Source of the DNA: Scedosporium boydii
Taxonomy: Eukaryota; Ascomycota; Sordariomycetes; Microascales; Microascaceae
Direction of reading: 5' to 3'
Assembly (NCBI GenBank): GCA_002221725.1
Contig: NJFT01000040.1
Location: 62,001-126,000, forward strand
DNA: 64,000 nt
Program-made: the position numbers and the translations under genes
The notes under the pieces: generated by a model
The model's database searches: none
The model's input: the letters and a program-made list of their open reading frames with translations, nothing else
Told to the model about the DNA's origin: nothing
Part shown: positions 12,507 through 24,093 of the stretch, piece by piece
Layout of the letters: each line of letters starts with the position of its first letter
Numbering within the stretch: the stretch's first letter is position 1

Positions 12507-12782
12507 GGCAGTGATGTTCGCTGGTGGGGTCAGGTGTGGGTTGGGTAAATCTGCTTGCCATTATGATATGTTAGTTTGATCTCGGAGTTTTCTTGGGAGG
12601 GACCTAGTGATGATTCCAAGGAGAGATGAGATCATGTATTTCACGTTGGACTCGTTTCATTTCCAAGGCTGGTTAAAATTTTTTATCTCGATTGACCTCA
12701 ACAAATTCAGGGATAAACATTCTGATCCAGAAATGAGCTAGAGTTGGGCATGACGGGAGAGCTCTCTTCTGTAGACATCCTC

Positions 12783-13981
12783 TCACTGAATATGAATGCA
12801 GACTTTCCCTTGATGCTTCCCAGATTCAAGATATCCATACGCTTCGCGGAGCTCATCCAAACTAAACACCCTCGAGTCGACAACAGGACGCAGCTTGTCC
12901 GGGTTCGCTTCAATCGCCCGGCACATATCCTCCATCTGCAGCCGGCTGCCAATCCACACGCCGCGAACAGTGAAGAGGTTGATCCAAGCCTCCATAAGGG
13001 TTGGTCCACCGGTCACCTCGCCACTCACCGCTCCAACCACGACGATTGTTCCATCCAGCTTAACGCTCTCGACACTTTGTCTCATTGACTTGCCACCCAC
13101 CACCTCGACCACCATATCTACCCCGGTTCCGCCGGTCAGTCCCTTCGCAACAGCACTCCATTCCGGTGTTTTGGAATAATCGATGATATGATCAGCGCCC
13201 AGTTTTTCGAGGAGTTTAGCCCTCTCGCTCGAGCTTGTTGTGGCAATAACTCTTGCTCCAACTGCCTTGGCAAGTTGGATGGCAAAGATACTCACCCCGC
13301 CGGTGCCCTGGGTAAGGATCCATTGACCAGCGGAGAGCTGCCGACCAGAAGAACCAAAAAGAGCATTCCAAGCGGTCACGCCAGCGCAACTCAGCGTGGC
13401 GCCCTCGGTAAAGGAAAGGCATTCGGGCATGGCGACCAGACCTTGCTCGTCGAAAACGCCGATGGTGCGAAAGGTGCCGTCATCCGAAGCGCCGAGACCG
13501 AATTGTGAGGCTTGGGGATTGATAGACCCGCCGAGATGCTTGGGGTTGATGATGGTGATGACCTTGTCGCCAAGTTGGAAACGGGTGACGTGTTTCCCCA
13601 CGGCAATGATTGTGCCAGCACCATCCGAACCTGGGACTACGGCCGGCTTAACCTGCCAAGGGTATTGGCCTTTGGATATCATGAGGTCGCGATACTAGAC
13701 TCCCATTGTGAGTTATGTTTCGGCTGGACTGTGAGAGTGACGCGCCTGGTAGACAATAATACTCACATTAAGGGAAGCGCCCTGGACTAAGTCGGTTATA
13801 CAAAGGCACATTAGCACATTTCCGCTCAACTATAAATAACATCCTTATTACTTTTGACGAGAACCTGGCCATCACCGAGATCAGGAACCGGTTCTTCACT
13901 GAATTTGAGGGAACCGAAACCACGGAACCCAGCTACGCTCCATTGCTTAGCAGTTTGACTGTCCATTGGAGACTGAGCCAT
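12783..13981 (-). CDS. MDR-superfamily alcohol dehydrogenase / quinone oxidoreductase-like
   Basis: Exons on the minus strand are 13981-13852, 13786-13767 and 13694-12783, giving 353 aa. The 20-nt middle exon encodes only about seven residues (QGASLN region), but it is needed to link the N-terminal strand (VPDLGDGQVLVK) to NYRDLM, the invariant start of the MDR catalytic fold. The Rossmann signature GTGGVS is at about 180-185, followed by IQLAKAVGARV and the end of the cofactor domain near GADHIIDY. I see no four-Cys structural zinc lobe, so it resembles zinc-independent quinone-reductase-like MDR enzymes that use NADPH. The substrate is unknown. The start is fixed by the only ATG in frame before the conserved N-terminal strand. 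Confidence 0.85.
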
Positions 13982-15870
13982 GACGAAGATAGCACGAAGT
14001 TGAGACAGTATTGCCAGTCACAAAATTTTCGATAGAGAGGGCATACACCCTTCCTAGAGCCAACGCGGGAATGACCTTGTCCCCGTCCTGAAACGATGAC
14101 GATGTAGATTGTAGGAACAGTTTGATTTGTAAGACGATCTGACGATGGATTTCTAAGCTCCGTTGCAGACAGCTGTAGATACCTTGAGGCCAATAAGACT
14201 AGTAGAGCGTTAATTTCCCCATGTTCGATCGCATCGTTGCGACTGCGCGTCGAAATACACTAATTGAATTTCATAGGAAAAGGCCGGTCGGTCAAGGCCC
14301 GAATTGGCGCTGGAAGTCTTGCTAGGCCCGGGTCCGAACTCGGACCAGACCCCGGATCTGAACCGGGAAATGGCGGCAGAAGACGACGCCGATCGGAAGT
14401 ATCTCGTGCACGCACGTTTCCCCAAGGTAACTTGCCATTTCCAACTGAATGGGAGTGACAATATGTAGCAGCAGTCGGACAGCAGTCAGCACGCCCCGGG
14501 TCCAAACCGGCGTCACCGAGGGTTTGTCTTGTCTAGTATACTTTCGCCACTGCGATGGCCTAGGGCCCTCTCACCTTTCACCGCAGTTTTTTTAGTACCG
14601 ATACCTTTTGCCACGGCCAAGAATTCCTCCCCACCGGACGCCGATAGCCTTTTACTGCGTTACCTAAGCCGGAAAGCCAGATCGTTCTCTGATGATTCCA
14701 CACCGTTTGACAGGTTTGATCTGTCTGACATCGCGGCGGGGCATCCAGTCCTTCGGGGATCGATACTGCTATGTATTGGTGCTCCCGCCCAGCATTGAGG
14801 ATCATCCCCAGGATCAAGGAGGTGGAGGCAGGGGTACTGGACTCGGCAGGACTTGGCTCAAGGGATGGCCCGCAGATGCCTTGTCTTGGCCTCCTGGAAA
14901 TAGATACTAAGATCTCGATAAGATGAAGCTTCCTTACTTCCTTGCTCCCCGGTCGACCAAAACTGGGGCAGATGCCCAAGAGCCCCAGTCCTTCGCACAC
15001 TAATCATCCCTCGTAGCTCAGGGATAGATTTTAGCCCGGGGCGTATCGTATACCTTGCGGTATAGCTTTCCATTGCTGTACAGCACTTTTTATTCTCCTA
15101 TTGTCTACGTTTAATTAGGTACGCCGATCATCACGGATCTTCACTGAGGCATCTGGCACATCCGGAGAGCAAAGGATTCCTCCTTTCGTGGGCGAGTCTT
15201 GGCAATTCGGGGGTCTAGACCCCTAAGCCACGCCACGGATTCACAGATGAAAACGTGGGTCGAAAAAAGTCCTACAAATCCTCATCAAAAAATCCAAGAG
15301 CCAAGACTTCTCGGACCAGGATGTAAGCGACGCAAGAGATTCGCTCGGCAGAGATTACGTTTATGAACCCGGCGCATGTCCAATAGAGACGTCAAAGATG
15401 CCGTGTCAGTGGGGCCGCGATCTCCTTTTGGACCAACTTAGCGTCTGTGATGCGACCCCGGTGCCTTTCTTGGCATCTAGGCGTTCTGGGCACTCTGGCC
15501 TTTGTGTAAAACTCTGCCCAGAAAGGGTCTTTATGCTGCCCGAGCCGTGAGCGTGTTCTTATAAAAGCCTAACCGTAAAAAATTCTGGAAAAAAAAATTC
15601 TCGGCTTTTTTTTTATTTTTTTATTTCTCTTTTCTATTTTTTCTTCTCTCCTTCTCTTCCTTCTTCTCATATTCATCTCTCAAGTCAGAACCACAATCAT
15701 TGCTGCCGTCAAAGCTGGTACACTCGATGGCTATTGACAAGCTACTCAAACGTCCTATGGAACAAAGATCAATCCACCTTGCTCTCCCCCGTCAAGCCAC
15801 GCTCGCCGTAGAGGAAAAGAACTACTTCCGTTAAATCAGTCAACAAGAGGACAGAAAAGAGAAAAAGAAA
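13982..15870. other. Long intergenic region, 1.9 kb
   Basis: No coherent gene. At 14322-14520 there are GC-rich segments with short inverted motifs (CCCGGGTCCGAA and its neighbours, CCGGATCTGAACCGG), and 14200-15000 could be a worn transposon remnant, but I can show no terminal repeats. The right end is the promoter of the ligase-like gene. Confidence 0.35.
15559..15670 (+). promoter_or_regulatory. Likely core promoter of the TTL-domain gene
   Basis: A TATA-like TTATAAAAG at 15559-15567 is followed by an unbroken T/C-rich tract at about 15599-15670, 200-300 nt before the ATG at 15871. Pyrimidine tracts of this kind commonly mark transcription starts in filamentous fungi. This is inferred from composition and position only. 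Confidence 0.45.
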
Positions 15871-17352
15871 ATGTCCAACGGAGAACCATTGTATGCCTTT
15901 ATCCAGGCGGCCATTCCCTGGCTGAACGAGCACATCCAGTCGTACATCCTGAAGCACGTCCCGAACACCATCTTCGTGGAGAAGTTCGAGGATTTCCCCG
16001 CCAACGCGAAGCATGTTTTCCAATACTGCGACGGCTGGGAGCTCACGCGCAACTTCGCCCTCAGCAACAAGGCCGAGATGGGCCTCATCAACGCATATCC
16101 CAACAGCGATGCCCTCGCTCGAAAGGATCATCTCGCCCGCGTCGCCGAGTACTGGGCTGCCAAACGACCTGACAGCAATCTCAAGCAGCACGTCCCAGTC
16201 ACGGTGCGGCTGACGCTCGATTACTGCGAGTACGTCGAGGATGCGCTGATGGAGGCGGATAACCTGGAACTCTATTACTCTCTAGAGGAAAACGCGACCA
16301 AGGATCCTTCGGAGCGGCAGTGGTGGATTCTCAAGCCTGCGCTAGTGGACTGCGGTGCTGGTATTCGTCTCTTCAGTACGACCGAGGAACTCGCGAGTCA
16401 CCTCGAGTCGGTCGAGTTCGAGGATACCGACGAAGACTCTTCGGAGTCCGAGGCGGCGGCGGGGGAGAACGGCAAAATCGAAAAGGTGGAGGAGGGTCAG
16501 GGCGATAACGGCCCGTACATGACAGTGGTGGAGGCGGACCGAGTCAACCTGGACTTCCTTGTTACTACCACCGGCGCGCTTTCCCTCGACGGTGTGAGCG
16601 GCAGACAAGGAAAGGCCAAAAAGCCAAAGTACGTCTTCAAAGAGAACGGCCGCATTCCCTCCTCCGAGATGCGCGCATTCGTCGCCCAACAATACGTCAC
16701 TTCCATCCCCGTCATTGACGGTCGCAAATGGCACGCTCGCGCCTACATCCTCTGCGTCGGCCGTCTGAGGGTCTACGTGTTCAAGGAGATGCTGGCCCTC
16801 CTCGCCGGAGAGGATTACCAACCACCGTGGGAGAACCCCAGCCTCAAGGCCTCCCTCACGAACACGGGTCTGCAGGACGAGGAAGACTTCATCAAGAAGG
16901 AATCCATGCGCGATTTCTGGAAGGTCGAAGACGACCTGCTCCCCGGTGACTGGAAGCAGCGCGTCTTCGATCAAATCTGCACCATTTCCTCGGAGATCGT
17001 GTGCGGGGCGGCGTACACGATGGCTGACAAGTTCGTGACCATGGACAAGTGCTTCGAGATGTTCGCGGGCGATTTCCTCCTCGACGACCAGGGGAACGCG
17101 TGGCTTTTGGAGTTGAACGAGACCCCGGCGTTTTATCAACACGGTGTCGCCGGTCCCATTGCTAAACGTCTCATGGAGTCGCTCATTTGCATTACGATGG
17201 AACACATGGGCGCCCCGGTCGCGGATGACGAGCAGAATCGTGAGGCGAAGGAGCGTTTCAAGCTGGTGGTGGACGAGTCAGAGAGATTGGGTAAGAGCAA
17301 CATTACTGCGATTGTATCTGAAGAAGAGGCGGCTATGTCCCGATACCGCTGA
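15871..17352 (+). CDS. Tubulin-tyrosine ligase (TTL) domain protein
   Basis: A single exon encodes 493 aa, starting with MSNGEPLYAF after an A-rich leader. The ATP-grasp core of the TTL family is recognisable. WWILKPALVDCGAGIRLFS (about 150-170) carries the nucleotide-binding Lys and Gly-rich loop. WHARAYILCVGRLRVYVFKE (about 288-307) has the Arg/Val strand. FLLDDQGNAWLLELNETP (about 408-425) carries the metal-binding acid and Asn (LELNETP). A Ser/Glu-rich acidic insert sits near 195-215. TTL-like ATP-grasp enzymes ligate amino acids to protein tails. The yeast TTL-domain protein Pby1 is associated with P-bodies, and this could be its counterpart, but I cannot establish orthology. Its 3' end faces the next gene, which lies on the opposite strand. 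Confidence 0.85.
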   Translation: MSNGEPLYAFIQAAIPWLNEHIQSYILKHVPNTIFVEKFEDFPANAKHVFQYCDGWELTRNFALSNKAEMGLINAYPNSDALARKDHLARVAEYWAAKRPDSNLKQHVPVTVRLTLDYCEYVEDALMEADNLELYYSLEENATKDPSERQWWILKPALVDCGAGIRLFSTTEELASHLESVEFEDTDEDSSESEAAAGENGKIEKVEEGQGDNGPYMTVVEADRVNLDFLVTTTGALSLDGVSGRQGKAKKPKYVFKENGRIPSSEMRAFVAQQYVTSIPVIDGRKWHARAYILCVGRLRVYVFKEMLALLAGEDYQPPWENPSLKASLTNTGLQDEEDFIKKESMRDFWKVEDDLLPGDWKQRVFDQICTISSEIVCGAAYTMADKFVTMDKCFEMFAGDFLLDDQGNAWLLELNETPAFYQHGVAGPIAKRLMESLICITMEHMGAPVADDEQNREAKERFKLVVDESERLGKSNITAIVSEEEAAMSRYR

Positions 17353-17597
17353 TGTTGGTATTGTGAGAATGGAGGGGGTGTTGGATTCAATACATAGGCG
17401 TATTCCTGGAATACATACGAAAGTTTTTTTATCTTTGAGACTGGCGACATCTCTTTAAATACAAAAAAAGTCTCTCCAATGTCTCCGCTACTATTCAAGG
17501 TATCATCAATTATGCACACAAAGGACTAACAGCAGGATGCTTAACAACGTTGCAAAACTCCCATGAACAGGTCACTCTGCTCAACCGAGTTGAGCCA

Positions 17598-18927
17598 TCA
17601 TCTAAACCGCCTCCACCCTCGCCTCGGCCGTATCGTGGCACTCCCATCCAACTCAACAGGATCCGTATCCCCACTAAGTTCAACAGGAGGTGTCAGAGCC
17701 TCATTAAACATGGCATCAAGAGACGGAATACTCGCAAGAGACGGCAGTCCCACAAAGCTCCGTGCCCTCGATGACGCAGACGAAGCAGGAGATTCGGGCG
17801 GCGTAGGGAATGAAGGCCGCCTGTTGCTCTTCACGGCACTGCGGGCCTGGTCCCGTGCCAGTTCTGTCCGAAGATAGTTAAGTTTGAGTTCGAGTATTTT
17901 GTTGTGAAGACTATCCACGTCTTCGCTTTGAGACGGGGTCAGGGTTAAATAGGTGCACTCGAGAACATCTTCTTCCTCGACATTGGCTAGAGTTCCCAGG
18001 CGACAAATGTTCCAGCCGGCGAGTTCTTCCTGGCGTACGGAGACTCGAGTTGCCTTGAATCGACCGGACGGCCTAGAAAGGTGGAGTAGTTTTCCAGTTA
18101 CCCTGGCCTGCATCTCGGATACTGAGGAATTAGCAACGAAGTAGAGCGATTTGGTCGTTCCTGGCTTCGATCAAGCGGTACTTACTATTTATCTTAAGCA
18201 TCGTGGCGCGACCGTCTCGAGACATCATAAATGCAACGAGGACGGGCGGCGGCAAAGCTTCAGAAATGTAGACGTCTTGTTTCGTGATGGGGTCAGTTTG
18301 CAAGCTAACCGCGTCTCGCGCAGACGTGACGGTCTTAAAGGTTGATGCCCTTCTCGGATCGGAGGCGACCGATTGCCGGGACGGAGAACCGACGCCGGAT
18401 AATAGTGGTCTCCGCTGCCAAAGTTGAACCTGCGCCATGTCCTCTAATTCGGCCATAGGCTTCAGTTTTCTGAAGAGCTTCGGACCGGTGTCATCGCAGA
18501 CATGTACAACAGCGACGTGAACTCTCTCGAAGCAGGCCGCGACGTCAACGTCGTAGCCCGTTACCAACGCCTGGAAGTTCAACGCTCCTGTCTTCGTCTT
18601 GAATGGATAGACAACGGGCTCCCCACCAGCGTCGTGCCGAACCTCGATGTGCCATTCGCTCGGTTGGTATTGGACAATTGCGTACATGGGGATGACAGGA
18701 TCACGATCAATGTCAAGGTAAAGAGCGTGGCCGTGTGGGTACTCGGGTTCGCCATTATCCTGTATCATTTCGGCGAGTCGGAATTTCCGCCGCGCTCCGC
18801 GTGCATTCCAGATCAAAAGCCTTCTCTCCGCCTGGGTTGTCGAGGATAACTGAATCACGGCATCTGGGTTTGCAATATCATAACGATGCGTGGTGTTTAT
18901 GAATGCTTGGGATGTTGGACGAGCCAT
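17598..18927 (-). CDS. Conserved-looking hypothetical protein
   Basis: Exons 18927-18186 and 18121-17598 join to 421 aa. The 64-nt intron begins GTAAGT and ends with a CTAATTCCTCAG acceptor. I chose the ATG at 18927 (MARPTSQAF) because upstream in-frame sequence is low in quality and lies close to the divergent gene's promoter. Codon use and a clean intron argue that it is real. I do not recognise a family. The first 330 residues look like mixed alpha/beta globular protein. After that comes a helical Leu-rich segment (SLHNKILELKLNYLRTEL) that may form a short coiled coil, then a Ser/Pro-rich disordered tail. No signal peptide or membrane segment is seen, so it is probably cytosolic or nuclear. 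It is divergent from the permease. Confidence 0.7.
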
Positions 18928-19798
18928 TACCTTCGATCGAGAGCCACATTTCAATGCACTGAGTACGGAGAACGTGTGGACAGCGTAATAATGAAGAAGA
19001 CCCCCGTGGAGCGAAGGGCAAGTGTTGGAGGGAGCTCGGCCAGCTCGTACGTCGTAGCTGGCCGGCCCCGCCCTCCTTTGGACACATGGCAAGCTTGGCA
19101 GAGGCGCATCAAGATGTCCTGCTTTCCCCTGTCATTCGTCCCTTTCCTGTCAGTATTGACTGTCAAAAGAGCGTGCAGCTTCATCGGGGAAGGGGCGAGA
19201 GAAGCGGCACACAATCTGGAACTTGCCTGTCATTGCCTGAGACAGCAGGGATACTGCATGAGCTGAACGAGTCTGAGAGCCCCCAATTCCAATGAAAGAC
19301 GCCACAGAGCTCATTGCCCCAGATTCTACCGAGCTACTCGATACTAACTAGTCTCCTAAAGTAGACCTCCAGCTTTGCAAGGTGCAAGTCTACGAAACCC
19401 CGCAATGCACGACAGCCTCGTGTTTAAAAAAACCGGAAAGAAAATGTCTTGGCACCTGCGTTTGTTCCGAATTGCAGGTTTATTGGTTTACGAGGTCCAA
19501 TAAGAACCCTTCAGGATGTAGTCAATATCGCGCACATGTGCGCCTGGACTCATTCTTAAGGCGGGACCACGCAGCCTGGTCCCCCTTGCACTCCAGCTTG
19601 GACTAGGCGTGGCGCAGCATCCAGGATCCAAAGAATGTTGAATAAGGACCCAGAAACAGATCAAGGTTCTCTGTGATAAGGATACTTGTTGACACGCATC
19701 TTCGTGGTTCATTTCTCGAGATTCATGTCTGTTTTGTTCTGGCAAATCCGGCGTATCTCTCATTCTGGTCCAGTTCTGTAAAGCTGGTACGCCAAAGG
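18928..19798. other. Divergent promoter region
   Basis: About 870 bp between the hypothetical gene on the left (minus) and the permease on the right (plus). No gene or clear motif was recognised. Confidence 0.4.
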
Positions 19799-21847
19799 AT
19801 GGCGGTCAATGGCTCTCCTAATGGTGCCATGGGAGCCAGTTCGTACAACGACGTCGATGAAGAGCCGGAAACATGCCTCACTACGGAAGAGTTGTCGAGA
19901 GAAATAGCTGCTTTGGATGCCCAGCGATCAGTATGTCCCTTTCCACTCACGATGACCCCTGGTTGAGGATCCGACAGCTAACATGATGATAACAAGCGCC
20001 TGGATTTATCACCAACATCGAAGCAACGTCTCGGCCAGTTCACCGTCGCAGCTCTCATCCTCAACCGAACAATCGGCACGGGCATCTTTGCTTTGCCGTC
20101 CACCATCCTCGATCATACGGGAAGCTCCGGAGTCGCACTTCTACTATGGGTCGTCGGAGGGCTGATTATTCTCTCGCTGCACATGTGCTGGTTAGAGTTG
20201 GGCATGTCGGTGCCGTATTTCAACTACGTCGATGAAGATGGAAGGATGCGGGCCCTGGCTGCCCCGAGATCTGGCGGAGACAAGAATTTTGTGAGTTACT
20301 GAGATGCAAACGCCACATTTTAATATTGAATTGTCCAAAACTAATCGCTATTATCTCATTCTTGACAGCTTGAGTACATGTATCAGTACCCAAGACTCCT
20401 CGCGTCGTGTGTATTCGGCGTCATCTTCATCATCTTCGGCCACCTCGCCGCCAATGCCGTCCAATTCGGCATTCTTGTCATGCAAGCCAATCACCCAGAA
20501 TGCGACTCGGAAGACGGCTGCTTCAACAAGAACGGCGCCATCGGCTGGGCCATCGCTGTCGTTACGATATGCGCCATGATTAACGTGGGCACTCGGCAAT
20601 TCGCCATCACCTTGAATAATCTCTTTGCCATTGCCAAGGTACTGTTCCTAGTCTGCGTCGCTTTTCTCGGTATCATCTGGGGCTCGCTCCAAAAGGAGAA
20701 CCAATGCAGACGGATTAGCTGGGATATTCGAAAGGAGAATTTCAAGCCGAACTTCGGAGACATTGTCCTCGCAATCCTTTATGCAGCGTATCCATACAGC
20801 GGGTTCGAGCAGCCGTTCTACGTCTTGGCCGAGGTCAAGAATCCTAGACGCGTCTTCCCAAGGGCTACTATCACCGCCATGTTGATCGCCCTGGTGTTGT
20901 TCCCCTTAGCTAACGTCGGCTACCTATGCGTAACGCCTTACACCGGAGGAGGACTAGAGAACACGATGATAATCCCCATGTTTGAACGAATTTCAGGCAC
21001 TTCCTCGGACGGCAATCAAAAAGACGCCGATTACAGAGTGGTGAGGGCAATCTCCGCGCTCTTGGCAGTTTCCATCTTTGGTAACATCATGGCACAAACA
21101 TTCACAGCCTCTCGGGTGAAGCAAGAGATTGCCAAGGAGGGAATTCTGCCCTTCTCCCTCTTCTTTGCCTCGGGTAGTGACTCCGTGCTATCTCAGTTAT
21201 TCAGGCCTAGGCATACGCCGCCCCCAACGCATTTCACGGTCAACGACCTTGAGGTCCACCCGGAACAAGTACCCATCACGGCTACCTTTCTCCACTGGGT
21301 GGTTGAAGTCGTGTTCATCCTCGCCTTCGGCCTCCCTCTCGGACCGGTTCGAGCATATCGCATCCTGGCGGCAATCAAAACCGCCACGCTCGTCGGCATC
21401 TTAGGCCTATTTACCGCCGCGGGTCTCCTGTATCTCAAGGTCGACTCTTCGCTGTACAGAAAGACGGAGAAGTGTCGGCAGTGGGCCACGCACGTCCGGT
21501 GGCTGCCCCCTTTCAGTCCCTTGCACGTCATCGTAGCAACTGGGGGTATGGCACTCATTGTATTCGGAACATTCGCCGAGCCAACCGTGAAATTAAAGAA
21601 TGTTTCTCATTTAATTGGGCCGTCCACGGCCTGGGCGGCTGTCGCGATAGCTGTGCTATGGTGGGCTTGGTTGATGTTGGACCAGAGAAGGAGGAGAGAC
21701 TTCATCCACGTCGTCAGAAGGCCGTTTATTGAGAAGGATGGACCGGATGGCGAGTTGGTGTTGAAGGCGGAGATTGTGGTGGTAGAGAGGATCCCTGCGA
21801 GGGCTCGCAAGCAGATTGGCCCGGGAGTTCCGCATGCTCTTCCATAG
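19799..21847 (+). CDS. Amino-acid permease, LAT / methionine-permease-like
   Basis: Exons 19799-19930, 19997-20290 and 20369-21847 join to 634 aa. The 66- and 78-nt introns start GTATGT and GTGAGT. After a charged cytosolic N-terminus of about 65 residues, the first membrane helix carries NRTIGTGIFALPSTI, the GxG(I/V)F motif of the APC superfamily. The helices that follow include FGVIFIIFGHLAANAVQFGI and NNLFAIAKVLFLVCVAFLGI, as in L-type/MUP1-like fungal permeases. About twelve membrane segments can be counted. It should import a neutral amino acid, perhaps methionine, across the plasma membrane. Substrate is inferred from family resemblance only. The cytosolic tail ends in a basic region after WWAWLMLDQRRRRD. 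Confidence 0.87.
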
Positions 21848-22811
21848 GTGAGACGGTTGCGATTGTGTTGAGGCAGGCAGATCTACGGTCATAGGAAACC
21901 AAATCCGTTGCCAATAGAACTCTTCAAAGAAAAGTGTTCAGGCCGGGACAAAATATGATGATGCCTGCTCCGACCGAGCTGCAATGACATGATTCCCTCT
22001 CGTGACGGAATATTGCTGGATGATCCGGCACTGGGCCCGGAAGCAGCTTGGGATCTGTGCGTGTGGACTGAGGTAGATTAAATGTTTCCAGGCTAAAGGT
22101 TGACCGCAGTCTTCTAGAAGGTTGGAGTCGCGCTGAAAAGACTGCTCCAGCATTCGCCCTTCCGGCCACGAGGAACAGCGTTACCCCTGATGAGAAATGA
22201 CCACGGGCAAATCCCTGGGCCGAAAATAAGATGAAATTATCTGGATGATGGTAAGATTAGAGGCTTCTATTCTGGCAGACTCATGTTCATTTGTAGTATT
22301 TTCAACTAGCCGCCGCTCGTCTTACATCACCAGATAATCCGCATTCTACCCCTTGAAGCCGGCAGCAGCTCGATGCCTGTCATGAACGCCTTGTTCTTCT
22401 GTCTAAATTACCCTCCTTTTCGACCCATTTGCCCAAGGTCACAGTCGGGGTGGAGCTGATTGATTTGGCAGTGCTATTTAAAGCATCAACGCGGTCAAAA
22501 GTTGGTCCGTAGGACCCTCTCAAATTAGGAGCACCAAACCTTGGATTACAGATTGCTAGGGACCGTCACCCCGGTTTTGGGCAGCGATGATAATCTCTGC
22601 AGTAATATGGAGGTTCGCGTCGGTAATGGGACATGATCGGCGCAGTTGGACTTGGTCTCGCCTCCACCACAGGGTTGCAACAATTGCCGTAAAGTAAATC
22701 TTCAGTATTTATGTGCCAGTTGCCTCCACTGCAGCCTTCATAGCTCGTAGCTTGTAAACACCACAGTCACGCGGTGCCTTTCTCACTATCACAGCCAGCT
22801 AGTCCATCATC
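21848..22811. other. Intergenic, promoter of the TagC-like gene
   Basis: Nothing coding was recognised. A TATTTAAAG box at about 22474 is the only core-promoter-like motif noted, some 340 nt from the start codon. Confidence 0.35.
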
Positions 22812-23753
22812 ATGATGGCAGCCCTAAAGTCACTCTTCAGGACGCTTTTTGTCCTTCTCTTTGCAATTTCAGCATTGGCAGCAGTGCCAACCTCGCGCCG
22901 CTTCGACCTCTCAAAACCCTCATACGACCTCTTCCGCAGCAAACCCCTCCACGACGACACCGTCCAGCAGAGCTTCGTCTTCGACAATGTCAACCGCCGA
23001 CTCTTCGTCGCCCAGCGCCGCAACGGAGCTGCAGAGGGCGCCGGTCATCTGACCATTACGCAGCTAGACTTCTCCGGCAAAGAGCTCGGCCACATGTACC
23101 TCCAAAGCTTCGGCCACGGTGTCGCCATCGGTGCTCAAGCCGTCGGCTCGTCGACGTATCTCTGGACAGAAGTCGATCCCAAGGCGAGCGGCTACGGCCA
23201 AAAGTTAGCGAGGTTCAAGTTCGTCAACGGCGCCACGCTCAAAGGTTCTTCGAGCGCCGTGCAAAAATTCTCGCCCGTGTCGGGAGCGACGGAATACACC
23301 TGCACGACTGACCCCGTCACCAACAGGCTCATCGTGCGGTACCAGAAGAGCGGAGCCAAGCATATCGCCGTTTACGATCTCGCGGCGGCGACCAAGGGTG
23401 ACTTTTCCAAGCCATTGGTTAATTTCCCGCAGCCGCTGCCAAAGACACGTGGAAGCAGGTTCCAGGGCTACACGGCTTACGGACAGTATCTATATCTGCT
23501 TTGGGGGGATTCGTACGATGCCAGCGGTGGTGTCGTCAACTCGGAGCTTGCAAGCGTCAACATGAACACGGGCAAGATCAAGCAAGGACCCATCCTCACC
23601 AAGGCCGGATCGACGCTGAGTTTCAGGGAGCCTGAGGGATTGGCGATATACAAGACAGCTGGTGGCGAGATCCGGTTGTTTTTGGGCTTTGCTTCTGGAA
23701 AAGCGGGAGACAGGCGATCCAATCTGTTTTACAAGAACGCCTTGGTCTCTTAA
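22812..23753 (+). CDS. Secreted TagC-like beta-propeller protein
   Basis: One intron-free exon encodes 313 aa. Residues 1-24 form a signal peptide (LKSLFRTLFVLLFAISALA, cleaved near AVP). The mature part has the hallmarks of the P68 RBP/TagC-like beta-propeller known mainly from actinobacterial secreted proteins and phage receptor-binding proteins: FDLSKPSYDLFRSKPL, then TVQQSFVFDNVNRRLFVAQ (about 52-70), GHLTITQLDFSGKELGHMYL and FGHGVAIGA, and near the end FREPEGLAIYKT. The annotation 'teichoic acid biosynthesis protein C' often given to relatives is historical and should not be read as a function here. Probably an extracellular carbohydrate- or wall-interacting protein. No intron and a bacterial-like domain suggest possible transfer. 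Confidence 0.75.
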   Translation: MMAALKSLFRTLFVLLFAISALAAVPTSRRFDLSKPSYDLFRSKPLHDDTVQQSFVFDNVNRRLFVAQRRNGAAEGAGHLTITQLDFSGKELGHMYLQSFGHGVAIGAQAVGSSTYLWTEVDPKASGYGQKLARFKFVNGATLKGSSSAVQKFSPVSGATEYTCTTDPVTNRLIVRYQKSGAKHIAVYDLAAATKGDFSKPLVNFPQPLPKTRGSRFQGYTAYGQYLYLLWGDSYDASGGVVNSELASVNMNTGKIKQGPILTKAGSTLSFREPEGLAIYKTAGGEIRLFLGFASGKAGDRRSNLFYKNALVS

Positions 23754-24093
23754 GAAACCTGCTCTTCTCTAGATGGACAAACCGGGTTCAATACTTGCTG
23801 CGAAATAGGATATTCAATCTCATGTACATTTAGAGTGTGATGAATAGATTCCCGTGTTGTTAATAGTTTGATGTCTGAGACTTTCTCCCGACACACTACG
23901 GGTTCATCCCAGGATAATTTGCAAGATTGACTGTCTCTACGTCTTCAGCGACTAATGCCGATGGGCGTGAGATCACACGAAGGAGCGCGCTGGTGCTGAT
24001 TTGTATCTCCATATGCACTGCTTTTGTGAAGGGATCGAATTCTTACTTCCATATATGCCAATACTAGACTCCAACCTTGTTCTCTCCCCTCCG
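23754..24093. other. Short convergent intergenic region
   Basis: 340 bp between two convergent 3' ends; no gene seen. Confidence 0.45.

Noticed and set aside
4759..13981. P450 and MDR oxidoreductase as parts of a secondary-metabolite cluster
   Set aside because: No polyketide synthase, peptide synthetase, terpene cyclase or cluster regulator is present nearby.
14322..14520. Possible transposon with GC-rich inverted motifs
   Set aside because: I could not find paired terminal repeats, a target-site duplication or a transposase frame.
16342..17205. 287-codon minus-strand ORF opposite the TTL-domain gene
   Set aside because: It is the antisense shadow of a strongly supported coding exon, caused by GC-biased third positions. 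It has no motif.
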